From positions 62,001 to 126,000 of the forward strand of contig NZ_DBGCTQ010000049.1 of the NCBI RefSeq assembly GCF_048388525.1: DNA of 64,000 nt, read 5' to 3'. Of this stretch, positions 8,711 to 17,129 are shown in pieces. Positions within the stretch are counted from its first letter, which is position 1, and each line of letters starts with the position of its first letter. The notes beneath the pieces were generated by a model that was not told the origin of the DNA, ran no database searches, and worked only from the letters and a program-made list of their open reading frames with translations. Both the position numbers and the translations under genes were made by a program. This DNA is from BQOK01 sp048388525 (GTDB taxonomy: Bacteria > Bacillota > Clostridia > Oscillospirales > Ruminococcaceae).

Positions 8711-10132
8711 TTACGCCATTGTCACGTCCGTGCGCTGCGCGACCCGGCGCAGCACCTCAGCGTCGGGCGCGTCCGGTCTCCACAGCAGTTCCGCATACAG
8801 CGCCACCGGGTACCAGCACGCCTCCTCCAGCAGGGCGTCCTCGACCAGCGCGTAGACCGCCGCGCCCTTTAAATGCTGCAGCGCGCGGCGGCATTGGCCC
8901 AGATTCTCGAGCCAGTAGCTCTGTACGTCGTGCCACTGCGGCCGCAGGGCTTCCATCCGCGCGCGGATCTTTTTTTTGCTTTCACATCCCAGAAGGAACG
9001 GCCCCTTCTGGTGTTCAAACCGGTCCCAGTCCAGGCAGACCTGCCCTTTCAGCACCGCACCGCAGCCGCAGCCGGGCCGCAGGGCCATTATTTCGTCGGT
9101 AAACGCCAGCGTTTCTTTTTCACCCTCCACCGCGCGGGCCAGGTAGGCATAGGGAAAGGCCCCGCAGTCCTCCCAAAAAATATGGATACGGCTGTCCACC
9201 CCCCGGATGGCGGGCAGGCGCCTGCGCACGCTGGTGGCGTGCAGCCCAAACTGGATCTGCAGACCGGGCCACCGCTCCAACATGGCGCCGCCCACCGTGT
9301 TCACCCACTTTACCACCGTCTCGGCAATGGGCACTCCATTTATCTCCTCGGCGTCGGTTTCGGTAAAGGACTGGATGTAGATGCCGTCCCCACCCGCGTG
9401 TTCATAATCACGCGCATATACCTCGACCGCCCGCTTTTTCCAGCGCGCCAGCTCTTCGTCCGAGCTGATATCCACCGGTTCGTCCCAGCCCCAGGAATAG
9501 CCCAGGATTACTTTGATGCCGTAGCTGTGAAAGCACGCCACTACCTCCCGCAGGTTGAGCGGCGCGAAGTCGTTCCAAAGAGTGATGGCGTTCAGGCCCA
9601 GCCGCGCCATATTTTCTGCGAAACGCCGGTAGTCGTAAATGCAGTGCCCCCATGTCCAAATACCGCGCTCGGCAAAGGTCGGCGCTTCAGCAGCGGTGTA
9701 TTCCGGCATTGGTCCCGAAAATACCGCGCGGAAATAGGGCATGTGGTCGCTTCGCTGCCGTGCGAACAGCAGGTAGTGGCCGACAAAATGTGCTGCCGCA
9801 TAGATCGTCTGCGCCGGGGTGCTGCCCGCCACGATAGCGATCTGCCGGCCGGGCGCGAACGGACTCGCCGTCACCCGCACAAGATAGCCCTCCGGGGGGA
9901 TCTCCTCCGCCCGCACGGCCTGTGCCAGCAAAAAGTTGCTCTCGCGCGTGCCCACCAAAAGCAGGCTCGCTGTGCTCCGGTCGCGGAGCTTTTCTGCGGT
10001 CTCCGCCACCAGAATGTAGGGGACCTCGGCGGATACGCCCGCGTATAACATCTCCGTTGCCCTGCTCTCGGCCCCTTCAAGGCAGCCGCACACGAGCTTC
10101 CATCTGTCGCATCCATAGGAATGACGGTCCAT
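8711..10132 (-). CDS. Glycosidase-like TIM-barrel protein (GH67/GH20-like)
   Basis: A 473-residue protein. Its N-terminal part (AIVAGSTPAQTIYAAAHFVGHYLL) matches the small alpha/beta domain that precedes the barrel in GH67 alpha-glucuronidases and GH20 enzymes. The barrel part has RGIWTWGHCIYDYRRFAENM, NAITLWNDFAPLN and GIKVILGYSWGWDE. Acidic candidates are in SFTETDAEE and IFWEDCGAFPYAY. No signal peptide, so cytoplasmic. The ATG at 10132 is preferred over 10186: it has GAGGGA at 8 nt, and the upstream ATG has no Shine-Dalgarno and overlaps a possible -10 (TATCAT). First gene of the operon, divergent from the AraC regulator. Family assignment is tentative. Confidence 0.6.
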   Translation of the reverse strand: MDRHSYGCDRWKLVCGCLEGAESRATEMLYAGVSAEVPYILVAETAEKLRDRSTASLLLVGTRESNFLLAQAVRAEEIPPEGYLVRVTASPFAPGRQIAIVAGSTPAQTIYAAAHFVGHYLLFARQRSDHMPYFRAVFSGPMPEYTAAEAPTFAERGIWTWGHCIYDYRRFAENMARLGLNAITLWNDFAPLNLREVVACFHSYGIKVILGYSWGWDEPVDISSDEELARWKKRAVEVYARDYEHAGGDGIYIQSFTETDAEEINGVPIAETVVKWVNTVGGAMLERWPGLQIQFGLHATSVRRRLPAIRGVDSRIHIFWEDCGAFPYAYLARAVEGEKETLAFTDEIMALRPGCGCGAVLKGQVCLDWDRFEHQKGPFLLGCESKKKIRARMEALRPQWHDVQSYWLENLGQCRRALQHLKGAAVYALVEDALLEEACWYPVALYAELLWRPDAPDAEVLRRVAQRTDVTMA

Positions 10133-10288
10133 CGGCTGATCCCTCGCTATGCTTTTGCAAAACTCTTGCATCTCTGTTTGCTTCATGATACCATAAAAAA
10201 AAGCTCGAAAGTGTCACAATTTTGTTCGTTTTTAACACACGGTTGACATTTGCGCTAGGTCAGCCCGCTATGCTTGGGAGGCGCCGCA

Positions 10289-11188
10289 ATGTTAGACAAT
10301 AGTTTTCAAATCCGGTACGACAAGCTTCCTATCGCCACCTATGCCATTTCCGAACCGCCGCTTAAGGCTTCCATGCCGTTTATGCTGCCCCACCATCACA
10401 GCGAGTTTGAGGTAATTGCGGTTGTGTGCGGCCAGTGCGAGGTGACGATCGACCAGGTCCATTATACAGCCGGCGACGGCGACCTGCTGTTTATTCCCCC
10501 TTATTCGCTCCACAGCGGCCATATTCTTCCGGGAAAATCGTTTTCACATTTTTGTTTCTGTTTTGATCTGACCCTTCTCAAGGAAGATGGCCTTTGCAAG
10601 CAAATCGAAACCGGATATCTGGATGTAGTCCGTGTAGTCCGGCATTCCGCCCCGGGCGCCGCCGCTTTGTTTGGTGCCGCGCAGTGCATCTATCACCAGT
10701 GTGAGGGGCGCCCCCGGGGTTGGGATCTCGTGGTGCGGGGGCAGCTTTTGTTCTTGGTTGGGCTGCTGGAGCAATATGAATACTTTTTCAGCGCGATCCG
10801 CAAGGATGCACGGTGTGATTTCAGCGCACGGGTATTTGATCTTTTGAACCGCACCTATGCCGCCGATCTCACCTCGCGGGATATTGCGGCGCAGATGTCG
10901 TATAGTCAAAGCTACTTTTGCCGGTTGTTCCGCGAAAATTTTTCCGCCAGCTTCCAGCAGTATCTGTGTCAGTTCCGCCTTTGCAAAGCAAAACTTTTGC
11001 TGACGCAGGAAAACCTTACCGTAGGGCAGACCGCCGCCCGTGTCGGTTTTAATAGTTCCAGCTATTTTTCCCGGCAGTTCCGCCTGCTTTATGGCTGCAC
11101 TCCCAAACAGTTTCAGACTGCCAAAGCCTTATCCAACAAGTTTTCCGAGTACTATCTTGGTTCCTCCGTATCTGTCCGTTCGCAGTGA
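10289..11188 (+). CDS. AraC-family transcriptional regulator with cupin sensor
   Basis: A 299-residue regulator. Residues about 35-80 form an AraC-type cupin (MLPHHHSEFEVIAVVCGQ and GDLLFIPPYSLHSGHI) that would bind a small ligand. The C-terminal 100 residues hold two HTH motifs: LTSRDIAAQMSYSQSYFCR and LTVGQTAARVGFNSSSYFSR, then a Y-G-C-T-P-KQF end typical of the family. GGGAGG lies 7 nt before the ATG at 10289. It is divergent from the glycosidase-like/transporter/HyuA operon across about 155 bp and is the probable regulator of it. Base composition is visibly more AT rich than its neighbours. Confidence 0.85.
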   Translation: MLDNSFQIRYDKLPIATYAISEPPLKASMPFMLPHHHSEFEVIAVVCGQCEVTIDQVHYTAGDGDLLFIPPYSLHSGHILPGKSFSHFCFCFDLTLLKEDGLCKQIETGYLDVVRVVRHSAPGAAALFGAAQCIYHQCEGRPRGWDLVVRGQLLFLVGLLEQYEYFFSAIRKDARCDFSARVFDLLNRTYAADLTSRDIAAQMSYSQSYFCRLFRENFSASFQQYLCQFRLCKAKLLLTQENLTVGQTAARVGFNSSSYFSRQFRLLYGCTPKQFQTAKALSNKFSEYYLGSSVSVRSQ

Positions 11189-11649
11189 TCGGGTGTGATT
11201 TATTTCTTATTCCTAAAAAGTCGCGTTGCAGAATAGGAGTTAAAGAATAACGAGGTTAGGAACCCCTTTTGGTTTCCTAACCTCGTTATTTGCGTTAAAA
11301 AATGTTCAGGTGGCCGTAAACAGTGAATTCATCATCGGAATTGACGTGTTTTCCCACCGGACAGACTTTTGGGCCCGCTCATCCCTTTTCTCCGCACTAA
11401 AAGGCCACGGAGAGAACCGCGGCGCTTCCCAACCCTGCATACATTTCGGCGGAGGGCGGGGTTAAAGCCGCAATGGGTGTGAAATGAACTACACTATAAA
11501 CTACTTATGTACAGGATGATGAAAATAGCGATCGAATGATTTTTATCAAAATTCCATAGGTCACTGGACCGATCCCTCCCCGCAGAATACAACGATTTTG
11601 GTGGATGATTCCAGTTTCGCGCAGCACCTATACCAAAAGTATTTTATCT
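11189..11649. other. 461-bp gene-poor spacer
   Basis: No convincing gene is seen here. It holds the strong hairpin at 11246-11290 near its left end. The rest is mixed, with short open stretches but no Shine-Dalgarno plus start. One plus-strand frame around 11310-11460 reads FIIGIDVFSHRTDF before a stop, but it matches nothing I can name and lacks a start. It separates the AraC gene from the end of the DUF362 gene. Confidence 0.5.
11246..11290. terminator. Strong 17-bp hairpin, probable bidirectional terminator
   Basis: A perfect 17-bp inverted repeat (AATAACGAGGTTAGGAA and its complement) with an 11-nt loop, starting 57 nt after the AraC stop codon. The following T-rich run is weak (TTATTTGCGTT), so termination is likely but not certain; it could also be a remnant of a small mobile or regulatory element. 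Confidence 0.55.
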
Positions 11650-12780
11650 TTACAATTTTACAATTTTTAGCTCGTATTCCCGGTTTCCGAGACCAATCTT
11701 CTCGGCATGTTCCAGGCAGACCCGCCAATCGGTGGTAGGGGCCGAGTCAATAAAATGGTCGCCGCAGCTGCACGCGCCGGGCGCCGCCAGGTTGTCGGCC
11801 AGTTGGCTTTTGGGCAGCACGGGCATATTGTTGCAGGCATCGGCACAGGCCTGATCCAGTGCCACTGGGTCAAAGCTTGCGAACATGCCCACATCCGGAA
11901 TGATGGGCGCATCGTTTTCATCGTGGCAGTCGCAGTTGGGCGAAACGTCGATCACCAGGCTGATATGGAAATTAGGCCGGTGCTGCACCACCGCTTTTGC
12001 ATACTCGGCCATGCGGCGGTTCAACTCGTCGTTGGCATTGTAGTCCTCGTTTTGAATGGCGTCGAAGTTGCAATGTGCAAGGCAGCGCCCGCAGCCCACA
12101 CAGCGCCCATGGTCGATCAGTGCTTTGCCGGCGTCGCCAAAGTCGATGGCGTTCTGGCCGCAGGCTTTTGCACAGGCGTGGCAGCCTCGGCACAAAGTTT
12201 GATCCACCTGGGGTTTGCCTGCGTTGTGCTGCTCCATTTTGCCTGCCCGGCTTCCGCTGCCCATCCCCAAATTTTTAATGGCACCGCCAAACCCTGTGGA
12301 CTCATGCCCCTTAAAATGGTTCAGGCTGATTACAATGTCCGCATCCATAATGGCCCGGCCGATCTTGGCCAGCTTCACGCACTCGCCGCCTTCCACTGGC
12401 ACCTCCGCCTCGTCGGTGCCCTTCAGTCCGTCCGCAATGATAACCTGGCAGCCGGTGGAAAGGGGGGTGAACCCGTTTTCGTACGCGGCCTCGATGTGCT
12501 CCAGTGCATGCTTGCGCCGCCCCACGTACAAAGTATTGCAGTCGGTCAAAAAGGGCCGGCCGCCCATCTCCCGGATCACATCGGCCAGGGCTTTCGCATA
12601 ACCTGGCCGCAGATACGACAGATTGCCCGGCTCGCCAAAATGGATCTTGATGGCCACGAACTTTTGGTCCATATCGATTTTTCCCAAACCCGCGGCTCTC
12701 ACAAGCCCCTGCAGTTTTTTTGGCAGGTTCATGCCGGGGCGCGCCCGCAGGTCGGTGTAATATACCAGTGATTTTTCCAT
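11650..12780 (-). CDS. DUF362 protein with ferredoxin domain
   Basis: A 376-residue cytoplasmic protein. The N-terminal DUF362 domain is recognised by VAIKIHFGEPGNLSYLRP, the DCNTLYVGRRKHALEH stretch and VISLNHFKGHESTGFGGAIKNLGMG. Two 4Fe-4S sites follow at about residues 195-245: CRGCHACAKACG and CVGCGRCLAHC. The C-terminal half repeats the DUF362 fold (DVGMFASFDPVALDQACADAC). Members are common in anaerobes as predicted iron-sulfur electron-transfer or redox proteins of unknown reaction. It lies 70 bp after uppP on the same strand and may share its transcript. AAAGGAG precedes the ATG. Confidence 0.85.
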   Translation of the reverse strand: MEKSLVYYTDLRARPGMNLPKKLQGLVRAAGLGKIDMDQKFVAIKIHFGEPGNLSYLRPGYAKALADVIREMGGRPFLTDCNTLYVGRRKHALEHIEAAYENGFTPLSTGCQVIIADGLKGTDEAEVPVEGGECVKLAKIGRAIMDADIVISLNHFKGHESTGFGGAIKNLGMGSGSRAGKMEQHNAGKPQVDQTLCRGCHACAKACGQNAIDFGDAGKALIDHGRCVGCGRCLAHCNFDAIQNEDYNANDELNRRMAEYAKAVVQHRPNFHISLVIDVSPNCDCHDENDAPIIPDVGMFASFDPVALDQACADACNNMPVLPKSQLADNLAAPGACSCGDHFIDSAPTTDWRVCLEHAEKIGLGNREYELKIVKL

Positions 12781-12850
12781 ATTTTCATTCTCCTTTCATC
12801 CCCGGGCTCGGTGCCGGGGCCATTCTTGCCGCTATTCCTACCGCTTTTGA

Positions 12851-13672
12851 TCAAAAGCCCAGCAGCGCCGCCGCCAGAACCACTGTTCCCAGCACAATGC
12901 GGTACCAGCCGAACGGTTTGAAGTCGTGCTTTTTTACAAACCCCACCAGGAATTTGATGGCGGCCACGCTCACCAAAAACGCGGTCACACAGGCCACTGC
13001 CAGCGCAGTCACTTCGCCGCCGGTAAAGGTCAGGCCGGCTGCCAGGTATTTCACGGCTTTCAGAAGGCTGGCGCCAAACATCACCGGAATCGCCAAAAAA
13101 AAGGTGAACTCGGTGACCACCGGCCGGCTGGCCCCAAGTAAAAGGCCGCCTACAATGGTGGCTCCGCTGCGGGAGGTGCCGGGGATCATGGCCAGCACCT
13201 GCCAAAATCCGATCACGAGCGCCTGTTTATAGCTCAGTTGTGAAAGGTCGGTCACTGTGGGGGTACGGCGGCGGTTTTCCACCACCAGGAACAGCACACC
13301 GTACAGGATCAGCATAACCGCCACGGTGATGTAGTTGTACAGATGGGCGTCCAGCCAGTCATCGAACAAAAGCCCCAGTACCAGCGCTGGGAGGGTCGCC
13401 ACCAAAATTTTAAACCAGAGGGTCCAGGTGTCTTTTTTTACAAATTTTTTGGCCGGGTCTGTGCAAAAAGGCCAGAGCTTGGGGAAATACAGCAGGACCA
13501 CCGCAAGAATGGCGCCCAGCTGGATGACCACCCGGAACATGCTCATAAACTCGTCGCTGTAGGGCATATCCAAAAGCTTTTCAGCCAGGATCAAATGGCC
13601 GGTGCTGCTGATGGGCAGCCATTCGGTGATCCCTTCAATGATGCCGTAAAGGATCGTCTTCAAATATTCCAT
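12851..13672 (-). CDS. uppP: Undecaprenyl-diphosphatase
   Basis: A 273-residue polytopic membrane enzyme (BacA/UppP) that dephosphorylates undecaprenyl pyrophosphate so the lipid carrier can be reused for peptidoglycan synthesis; overexpression gives bacitracin resistance. Family motifs are intact: GIIEGITEWLPISSTGHLIL at the N-terminus, including the (E/Q)GxTE-type motif, and PGTSRSGATIVGGLLLG in the middle. About eight hydrophobic segments are visible and length is normal. It starts the minus-strand unit that continues into the DUF362 gene. Confidence 0.95.
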   Translation of the reverse strand: MEYLKTILYGIIEGITEWLPISSTGHLILAEKLLDMPYSDEFMSMFRVVIQLGAILAVVLLYFPKLWPFCTDPAKKFVKKDTWTLWFKILVATLPALVLGLLFDDWLDAHLYNYITVAVMLILYGVLFLVVENRRRTPTVTDLSQLSYKQALVIGFWQVLAMIPGTSRSGATIVGGLLLGASRPVVTEFTFFLAIPVMFGASLLKAVKYLAAGLTFTGGEVTALAVACVTAFLVSVAAIKFLVGFVKKHDFKPFGWYRIVLGTVVLAAALLGF

Positions 13673-13932
13673 TGCTTCTGCCTCGTCTCTTTGTGGTCTG
13701 GGTCTTTATGACCTATTGTATCAGTATAGCATATCCGCTTTTAAAACAGAACGCTTTTTTGCTGCCCGCTCTTTCTTTTACCCTATAAATAAAGTATAAT
13801 AAGGGGCGCCGGAACGGGCGCAGAGCTTTGTCTGAAACAGCCCTGGCCGGCATATCCTTTTCTGGGGCTGCCCCTGCGGCGTTTGAGCGCAGCCCATCCG
13901 GGGCATCTTATAATAAAACGAGGTGTTTGTTT

Positions 13933-14568
13933 TTGAATATTTTGGTGGTTGGCTGCGGCCGCGCGGGTGCAAACCTGGTGCGCATTCTGGAACAGCTGGG
14001 GCACGAGGTGTCGGTGCTGGATGCCGACCCCGCCGAACTGGAGCGACTGGACGGCTTTGAGGGCTATGAATTTTCAGGCGAGGCCCATGCGGGCATCCCC
14101 ATCGACACTGATGTGCTGCGGCGGGCGGGCATTGAAACCTGCGATGCGGCGGTGGTGTCCACCAACGACGACAGCGTAAATATCATGGTGGCCCAGATCG
14201 CCCGCGAGGTGTTTGGGGTGGAGCGGGTGGTGGCCCGCATCACCGACCCCACGCTGAAGGACTTTTTTGTGAAACAGTACGGCATTCAAGCCGTGTGCCC
14301 CACCAATCTATCGGTGCAAAGCATGCTGCTGGGCGTTCTGCAGGATCAGGAAAGCCGAACCCTTACCGTGGGCGCTTCCACCGCTGCCTTTTTTACCGTG
14401 CCGGCTACTGAGCATGATGTGGGCCGCCTTTTAAACCGGATCAAGGCGCCCCGGGGCGAGGCGGTGTTCGGGGTGCTGCACCAAAACGGCTCAATGGAAT
14501 TGGCCGCGCAGCCCAGCCCTGTGCTGCGCCAGGGCGACGCCATTATCTATGCCCGCATCGCGGACTGA
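13933..14568 (+). CDS. TrkA-type K+ uptake regulatory protein (first of pair)
   Basis: A 211-residue protein with a TrkA-N (RCK) Rossmann domain: NILVVGCGRAGANLVRILEQ, then an acidic LDADPAELERL for NAD(H)/ATP ribose binding, and a TrkA-C domain after residue 135. Such subunits sit on the cytoplasmic face of Trk/Ktr potassium channels and gate them by nucleotide, often c-di-AMP, binding. The start is a TTG at 13933, chosen because GAGGTG lies 7 nt upstream and the fold begins at the next residue. It is followed 16 bp later by a paralogue; no TrkH-like channel subunit is seen nearby. Confidence 0.85.
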   Translation: MNILVVGCGRAGANLVRILEQLGHEVSVLDADPAELERLDGFEGYEFSGEAHAGIPIDTDVLRRAGIETCDAAVVSTNDDSVNIMVAQIAREVFGVERVVARITDPTLKDFFVKQYGIQAVCPTNLSVQSMLLGVLQDQESRTLTVGASTAAFFTVPATEHDVGRLLNRIKAPRGEAVFGVLHQNGSMELAAQPSPVLRQGDAIIYARIAD

Positions 14569-14584
14569 AAGGAAGCAAACATTC

Positions 14585-15250
14585 ATGAAAGTGTTAATCG
14601 TAGGCGGCGGCAAGGTGGGTTATTATATGGCAAAGACCCTGCTTGCCCACGGCCACCAGCCCCGCGTTTTGGAACGGGATCACAAACTATGCGAGCAGAT
14701 CGCGAATGAGCTGGATATCCCGGTGACGAATGGCGACGGCTCCACAGTGGAGTACCTGCGGGCCGCCGGGTGCGACAAATGCCAGGCCCTTGTGGCGGTG
14801 ACCGGCCGGGATGAGGTCAACCTCATTACCTGCCAGATCGCCAAAAAGGCTTTTGCTGTGGAAAAAACGGTAGCCCGGGTCAACAATCCCAAAAATGCGG
14901 TCGTTCTGCGCAAGCTGGGGGTGGACATTGCGGTGTCCAGCACCGACAATCTGGCCCGCATTTTGGAGCGCGAGGTGGAAACTGCCGCCATTCAGCAGGT
15001 GCTCAGCCTGGCGGGCGGCACCGCCACCCTGATCGAGATCCAGGTACCGGAGGAGTTTAAGTACCACGGCAAAAGCCTGGCCAATATCCCCATTTCCCAG
15101 GATGCGGTCATTATCTCCATCACTCGTTCGGGTGAATTGTTGATCCCCCGCGGCAACACCGAGGTGCGCTCTGGCGATAAGGTTCTCTGCGTTGCGCGGG
15201 ATACCGCGATGCACGAGCTTGCGGCAGATTGGGGCCTGGCCGAACACTGA
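14585..15250 (+). CDS. TrkA-type K+ uptake regulatory protein (second of pair)
   Basis: A 221-residue paralogue of the preceding gene: MKVLIVGGGKVGYYMAKTLL (Rossmann GxGxxG), VLERDHKLCEQIANEL (acidic ribose ligand), GDGSTVEYLRAAG, VARVNNPKN, and a TrkA-C domain (IEIQVPEEFKYHGKSLANI ... IPRGNTEVRSGDKVLCVA). It matches KtrA/TrkA single-RCK proteins. The ATG at 14585 follows GGAAGC. Two RCK proteins side by side could form a mixed ring like the two RCK domains of a full-length TrkA; this is inference. It probably shares a transcript with its partner. Confidence 0.9.
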   Translation: MKVLIVGGGKVGYYMAKTLLAHGHQPRVLERDHKLCEQIANELDIPVTNGDGSTVEYLRAAGCDKCQALVAVTGRDEVNLITCQIAKKAFAVEKTVARVNNPKNAVVLRKLGVDIAVSSTDNLARILEREVETAAIQQVLSLAGGTATLIEIQVPEEFKYHGKSLANIPISQDAVIISITRSGELLIPRGNTEVRSGDKVLCVARDTAMHELAADWGLAEH

Positions 15251-15301
15251 CAGCGAGGCGCTTTGGGTATTCTGTGATTTTTGTGAGAGGAGGTGTGCGG
15301 T

Positions 15302-15715
15302 GTGCTGCATTTTCGCATCGATCCCGCGGGTTCGAAGGTCCTTGGCCTATGGCTGTTTTTGCCCGGTGCGGTGATTTCGCCTTTTTTGTTTTGGCAGACC
15401 TTTTGGGGCGGGGCCGCTTTTTTGGTTGCATGGAGCCTTCTTGCGCTTTGGTTGGCTCCTCTGCGCGCACGCACGCTGGAGGGCAGTGTTTCCCTGGGTG
15501 AGGTGCGCCTTGCCCAGGGAATCCTTTTTAAAACCAATCATCGGGTACCCACCCGCTTTGTGACCGGCATTTCCCGCTTTCGCACTCCCCTTTTGCGGGC
15601 CTGCCGGTGCAGTTTGTTGCTTCTTTATACCAGCGGCGCCGTACTCATCCTCCCCGGTATCGCCGACGAAACTGCCGACCGGCTGGTGGAAGCGCTGCAG
15701 GGGGGTCGCTCATGA
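15302..15715 (+). CDS. Small bacterial PH-domain membrane protein (YdbS-like)
   Basis: A 137-residue protein with two hydrophobic segments near the N-terminus (VLGLWLFLPGAVISPFLFW and AAFLVAWSLLALWLAPLR), then a short bPH2-like domain starting at GSVSLGEVRLAQGILFKTNHRVP. This matches small YdbS-type proteins that pair with a longer YdbT-type partner, as seen next door. The GTG at 15302 is preferred because AGGAGG ends 8 nt upstream; the GTG at 15293 overlaps that site. The stop overlaps the next start by ATGA. In Bacillus the pair affects envelope stress and antimicrobial peptide tolerance; function here is inferred. Confidence 0.7.
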   Translation: MLHFRIDPAGSKVLGLWLFLPGAVISPFLFWQTFWGGAAFLVAWSLLALWLAPLRARTLEGSVSLGEVRLAQGILFKTNHRVPTRFVTGISRFRTPLLRACRCSLLLLYTSGAVLILPGIADETADRLVEALQGGRS

Positions 15716-17112
15716 GCGCGATACAAGTGCAAGGCCGTTTCCATTTTGTATATATCGCGAAATTTATACGTTATGGCCTTATCCTCTGCCTGGTTCCTAT
15801 GCTGCAGGCCCTGATTCGTTTTGACTTGCAAAGCCTTTACACCGCACTTCGGCAGGATGCTGTGATTCTGGTGGTGATGGCGGTGATCTCGGTGTGGCTG
15901 TGGCGGCAGGCCGGCTTTTCCCTCACACAGGAAGCTCTCACTCTGAAGCTTGGGTTTCTTATCACGCGCCAGATCACCCTCCCCTGCAATCAGGTGGCTG
16001 TTTTGGAACAAAGCCGCCCCCTGTGGCTGCGCTTGCTGGGGGCCAGCCGGGTCACCGTTTATGCCGCCCGCAGCGCCCATTTTAAAACGGTGCAGTTTTT
16101 TTTGCCAAAGCACCAGGCTGCCATTTTGGCCGAAACCATGCTTCCTGTGCGTTCGGACGCCACCTTTTTTGAGCCTACCGGTGCCGAGCGCATCCGCTTT
16201 ACCGTACTGAGCGCCAACATTGCCACCACCGCAGCTCTTTTGTGGGTGAGTGCGCGGGAAACTACCCGCATTCTCGGCGAGGGGATCGAGGAACAGCTCA
16301 ATCACCTGGCGCTGGATAATCTTACCCGCATCGAGCAGATTGCCGAATTGTTTTTGCCGGCGGGTGTGGCCTGGCTCTTTACGCTTGTTTTCGTATTTTG
16401 GGGCGTGGCGCTTTTCTGGTCTCTTCTCTCTACCGCAGGTTTCCGGGTCAGCCGCAGCGGCGGGGTCATTCTTGCCAAGGGTGGCCACGTAAACCATATC
16501 GAGCGGCGCATCCTGGCCAGTGCTGTGATCTGGTGCGACGTGCGCACCACTCCCTCGGCCCGGTTGCTGCGCCGTTATCCGGTGTATCTGTGCGCGGGCA
16601 GCTTTGATGGCGGCGATATCCCCATCCTTGTTTATAAAAAGGGTCAGGAAGCGCTTTTGGAAGCTTTGATGCCTCAATTCCGCCTATGTCCTGCTGCGCT
16701 GGGTCCGGTCGCGGACCGTTCTCTGCCCCAATTTCTGTGGAAAGGTGGAACTGCCTTTGCCTTCTGCGGCGCTCTGGCCGGGGTATCGGTGTGGCAGCTG
16801 CCTCAACTTACCCCTGTGCTGATCATTCCGCTACTGCTCAGCCTGGGCCTGGTTTTGGTTTCCCTTGAAGCCTGGTTTACCGAAGGGGTGCATCGCAATT
16901 CCAACCATACCCTGGCGATCCAGTATAGCCGCTGGTTTACCCGGCACAGCCTGTGTATATTTACTCGGGACCGGGCTTTTTCCACGTTTCAAACGCCTTT
17001 TTCCGAAAACGTGGCCCGCTGCAATTTTACGCTGCGGCTGCCCTGCCGCCGCAGGATAAAGCTTCGCGGCATCAAACGCTATCAGGCCGACCAGCTCAAG
17101 CTGGCAGATTAA
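15712..17112 (+). CDS. Bacterial PH-domain membrane protein (YdbT-like)
   Basis: A 466-residue membrane protein with hydrophobic pairs at about residues 20-65, 190-240 and 350-395, each followed by a soluble stretch resembling a bPH2 domain (EALTLKLGFLITRQITLPCNQVAVLEQ after the first pair, SRSGGVILAKGGHVNHIERR after the second, NHTLAIQYSRWFTRHSLCIF after the third). This triple arrangement is typical of YdbT-like proteins. It is translationally coupled to the small YdbS-like partner through an ATGA overlap. Envelope-associated role is inferred from the family; no catalytic residues are expected. Confidence 0.75.
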   Translation: MSAIQVQGRFHFVYIAKFIRYGLILCLVPMLQALIRFDLQSLYTALRQDAVILVVMAVISVWLWRQAGFSLTQEALTLKLGFLITRQITLPCNQVAVLEQSRPLWLRLLGASRVTVYAARSAHFKTVQFFLPKHQAAILAETMLPVRSDATFFEPTGAERIRFTVLSANIATTAALLWVSARETTRILGEGIEEQLNHLALDNLTRIEQIAELFLPAGVAWLFTLVFVFWGVALFWSLLSTAGFRVSRSGGVILAKGGHVNHIERRILASAVIWCDVRTTPSARLLRRYPVYLCAGSFDGGDIPILVYKKGQEALLEALMPQFRLCPAALGPVADRSLPQFLWKGGTAFAFCGALAGVSVWQLPQLTPVLIIPLLLSLGLVLVSLEAWFTEGVHRNSNHTLAIQYSRWFTRHSLCIFTRDRAFSTFQTPFSENVARCNFTLRLPCRRRIKLRGIKRYQADQLKLAD

Positions 17113-17129
17113 AGAGAAAGGGCCATGCA

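Noticed and set aside
11310..11460. Plus-strand reading FIIGIDVFSHRTDF as a possible IS110-type transposase start
   Set aside because: The match is limited to a GID-like motif; no DEDD residues follow, there is no start codon with a ribosome site, and the frame closes soon.
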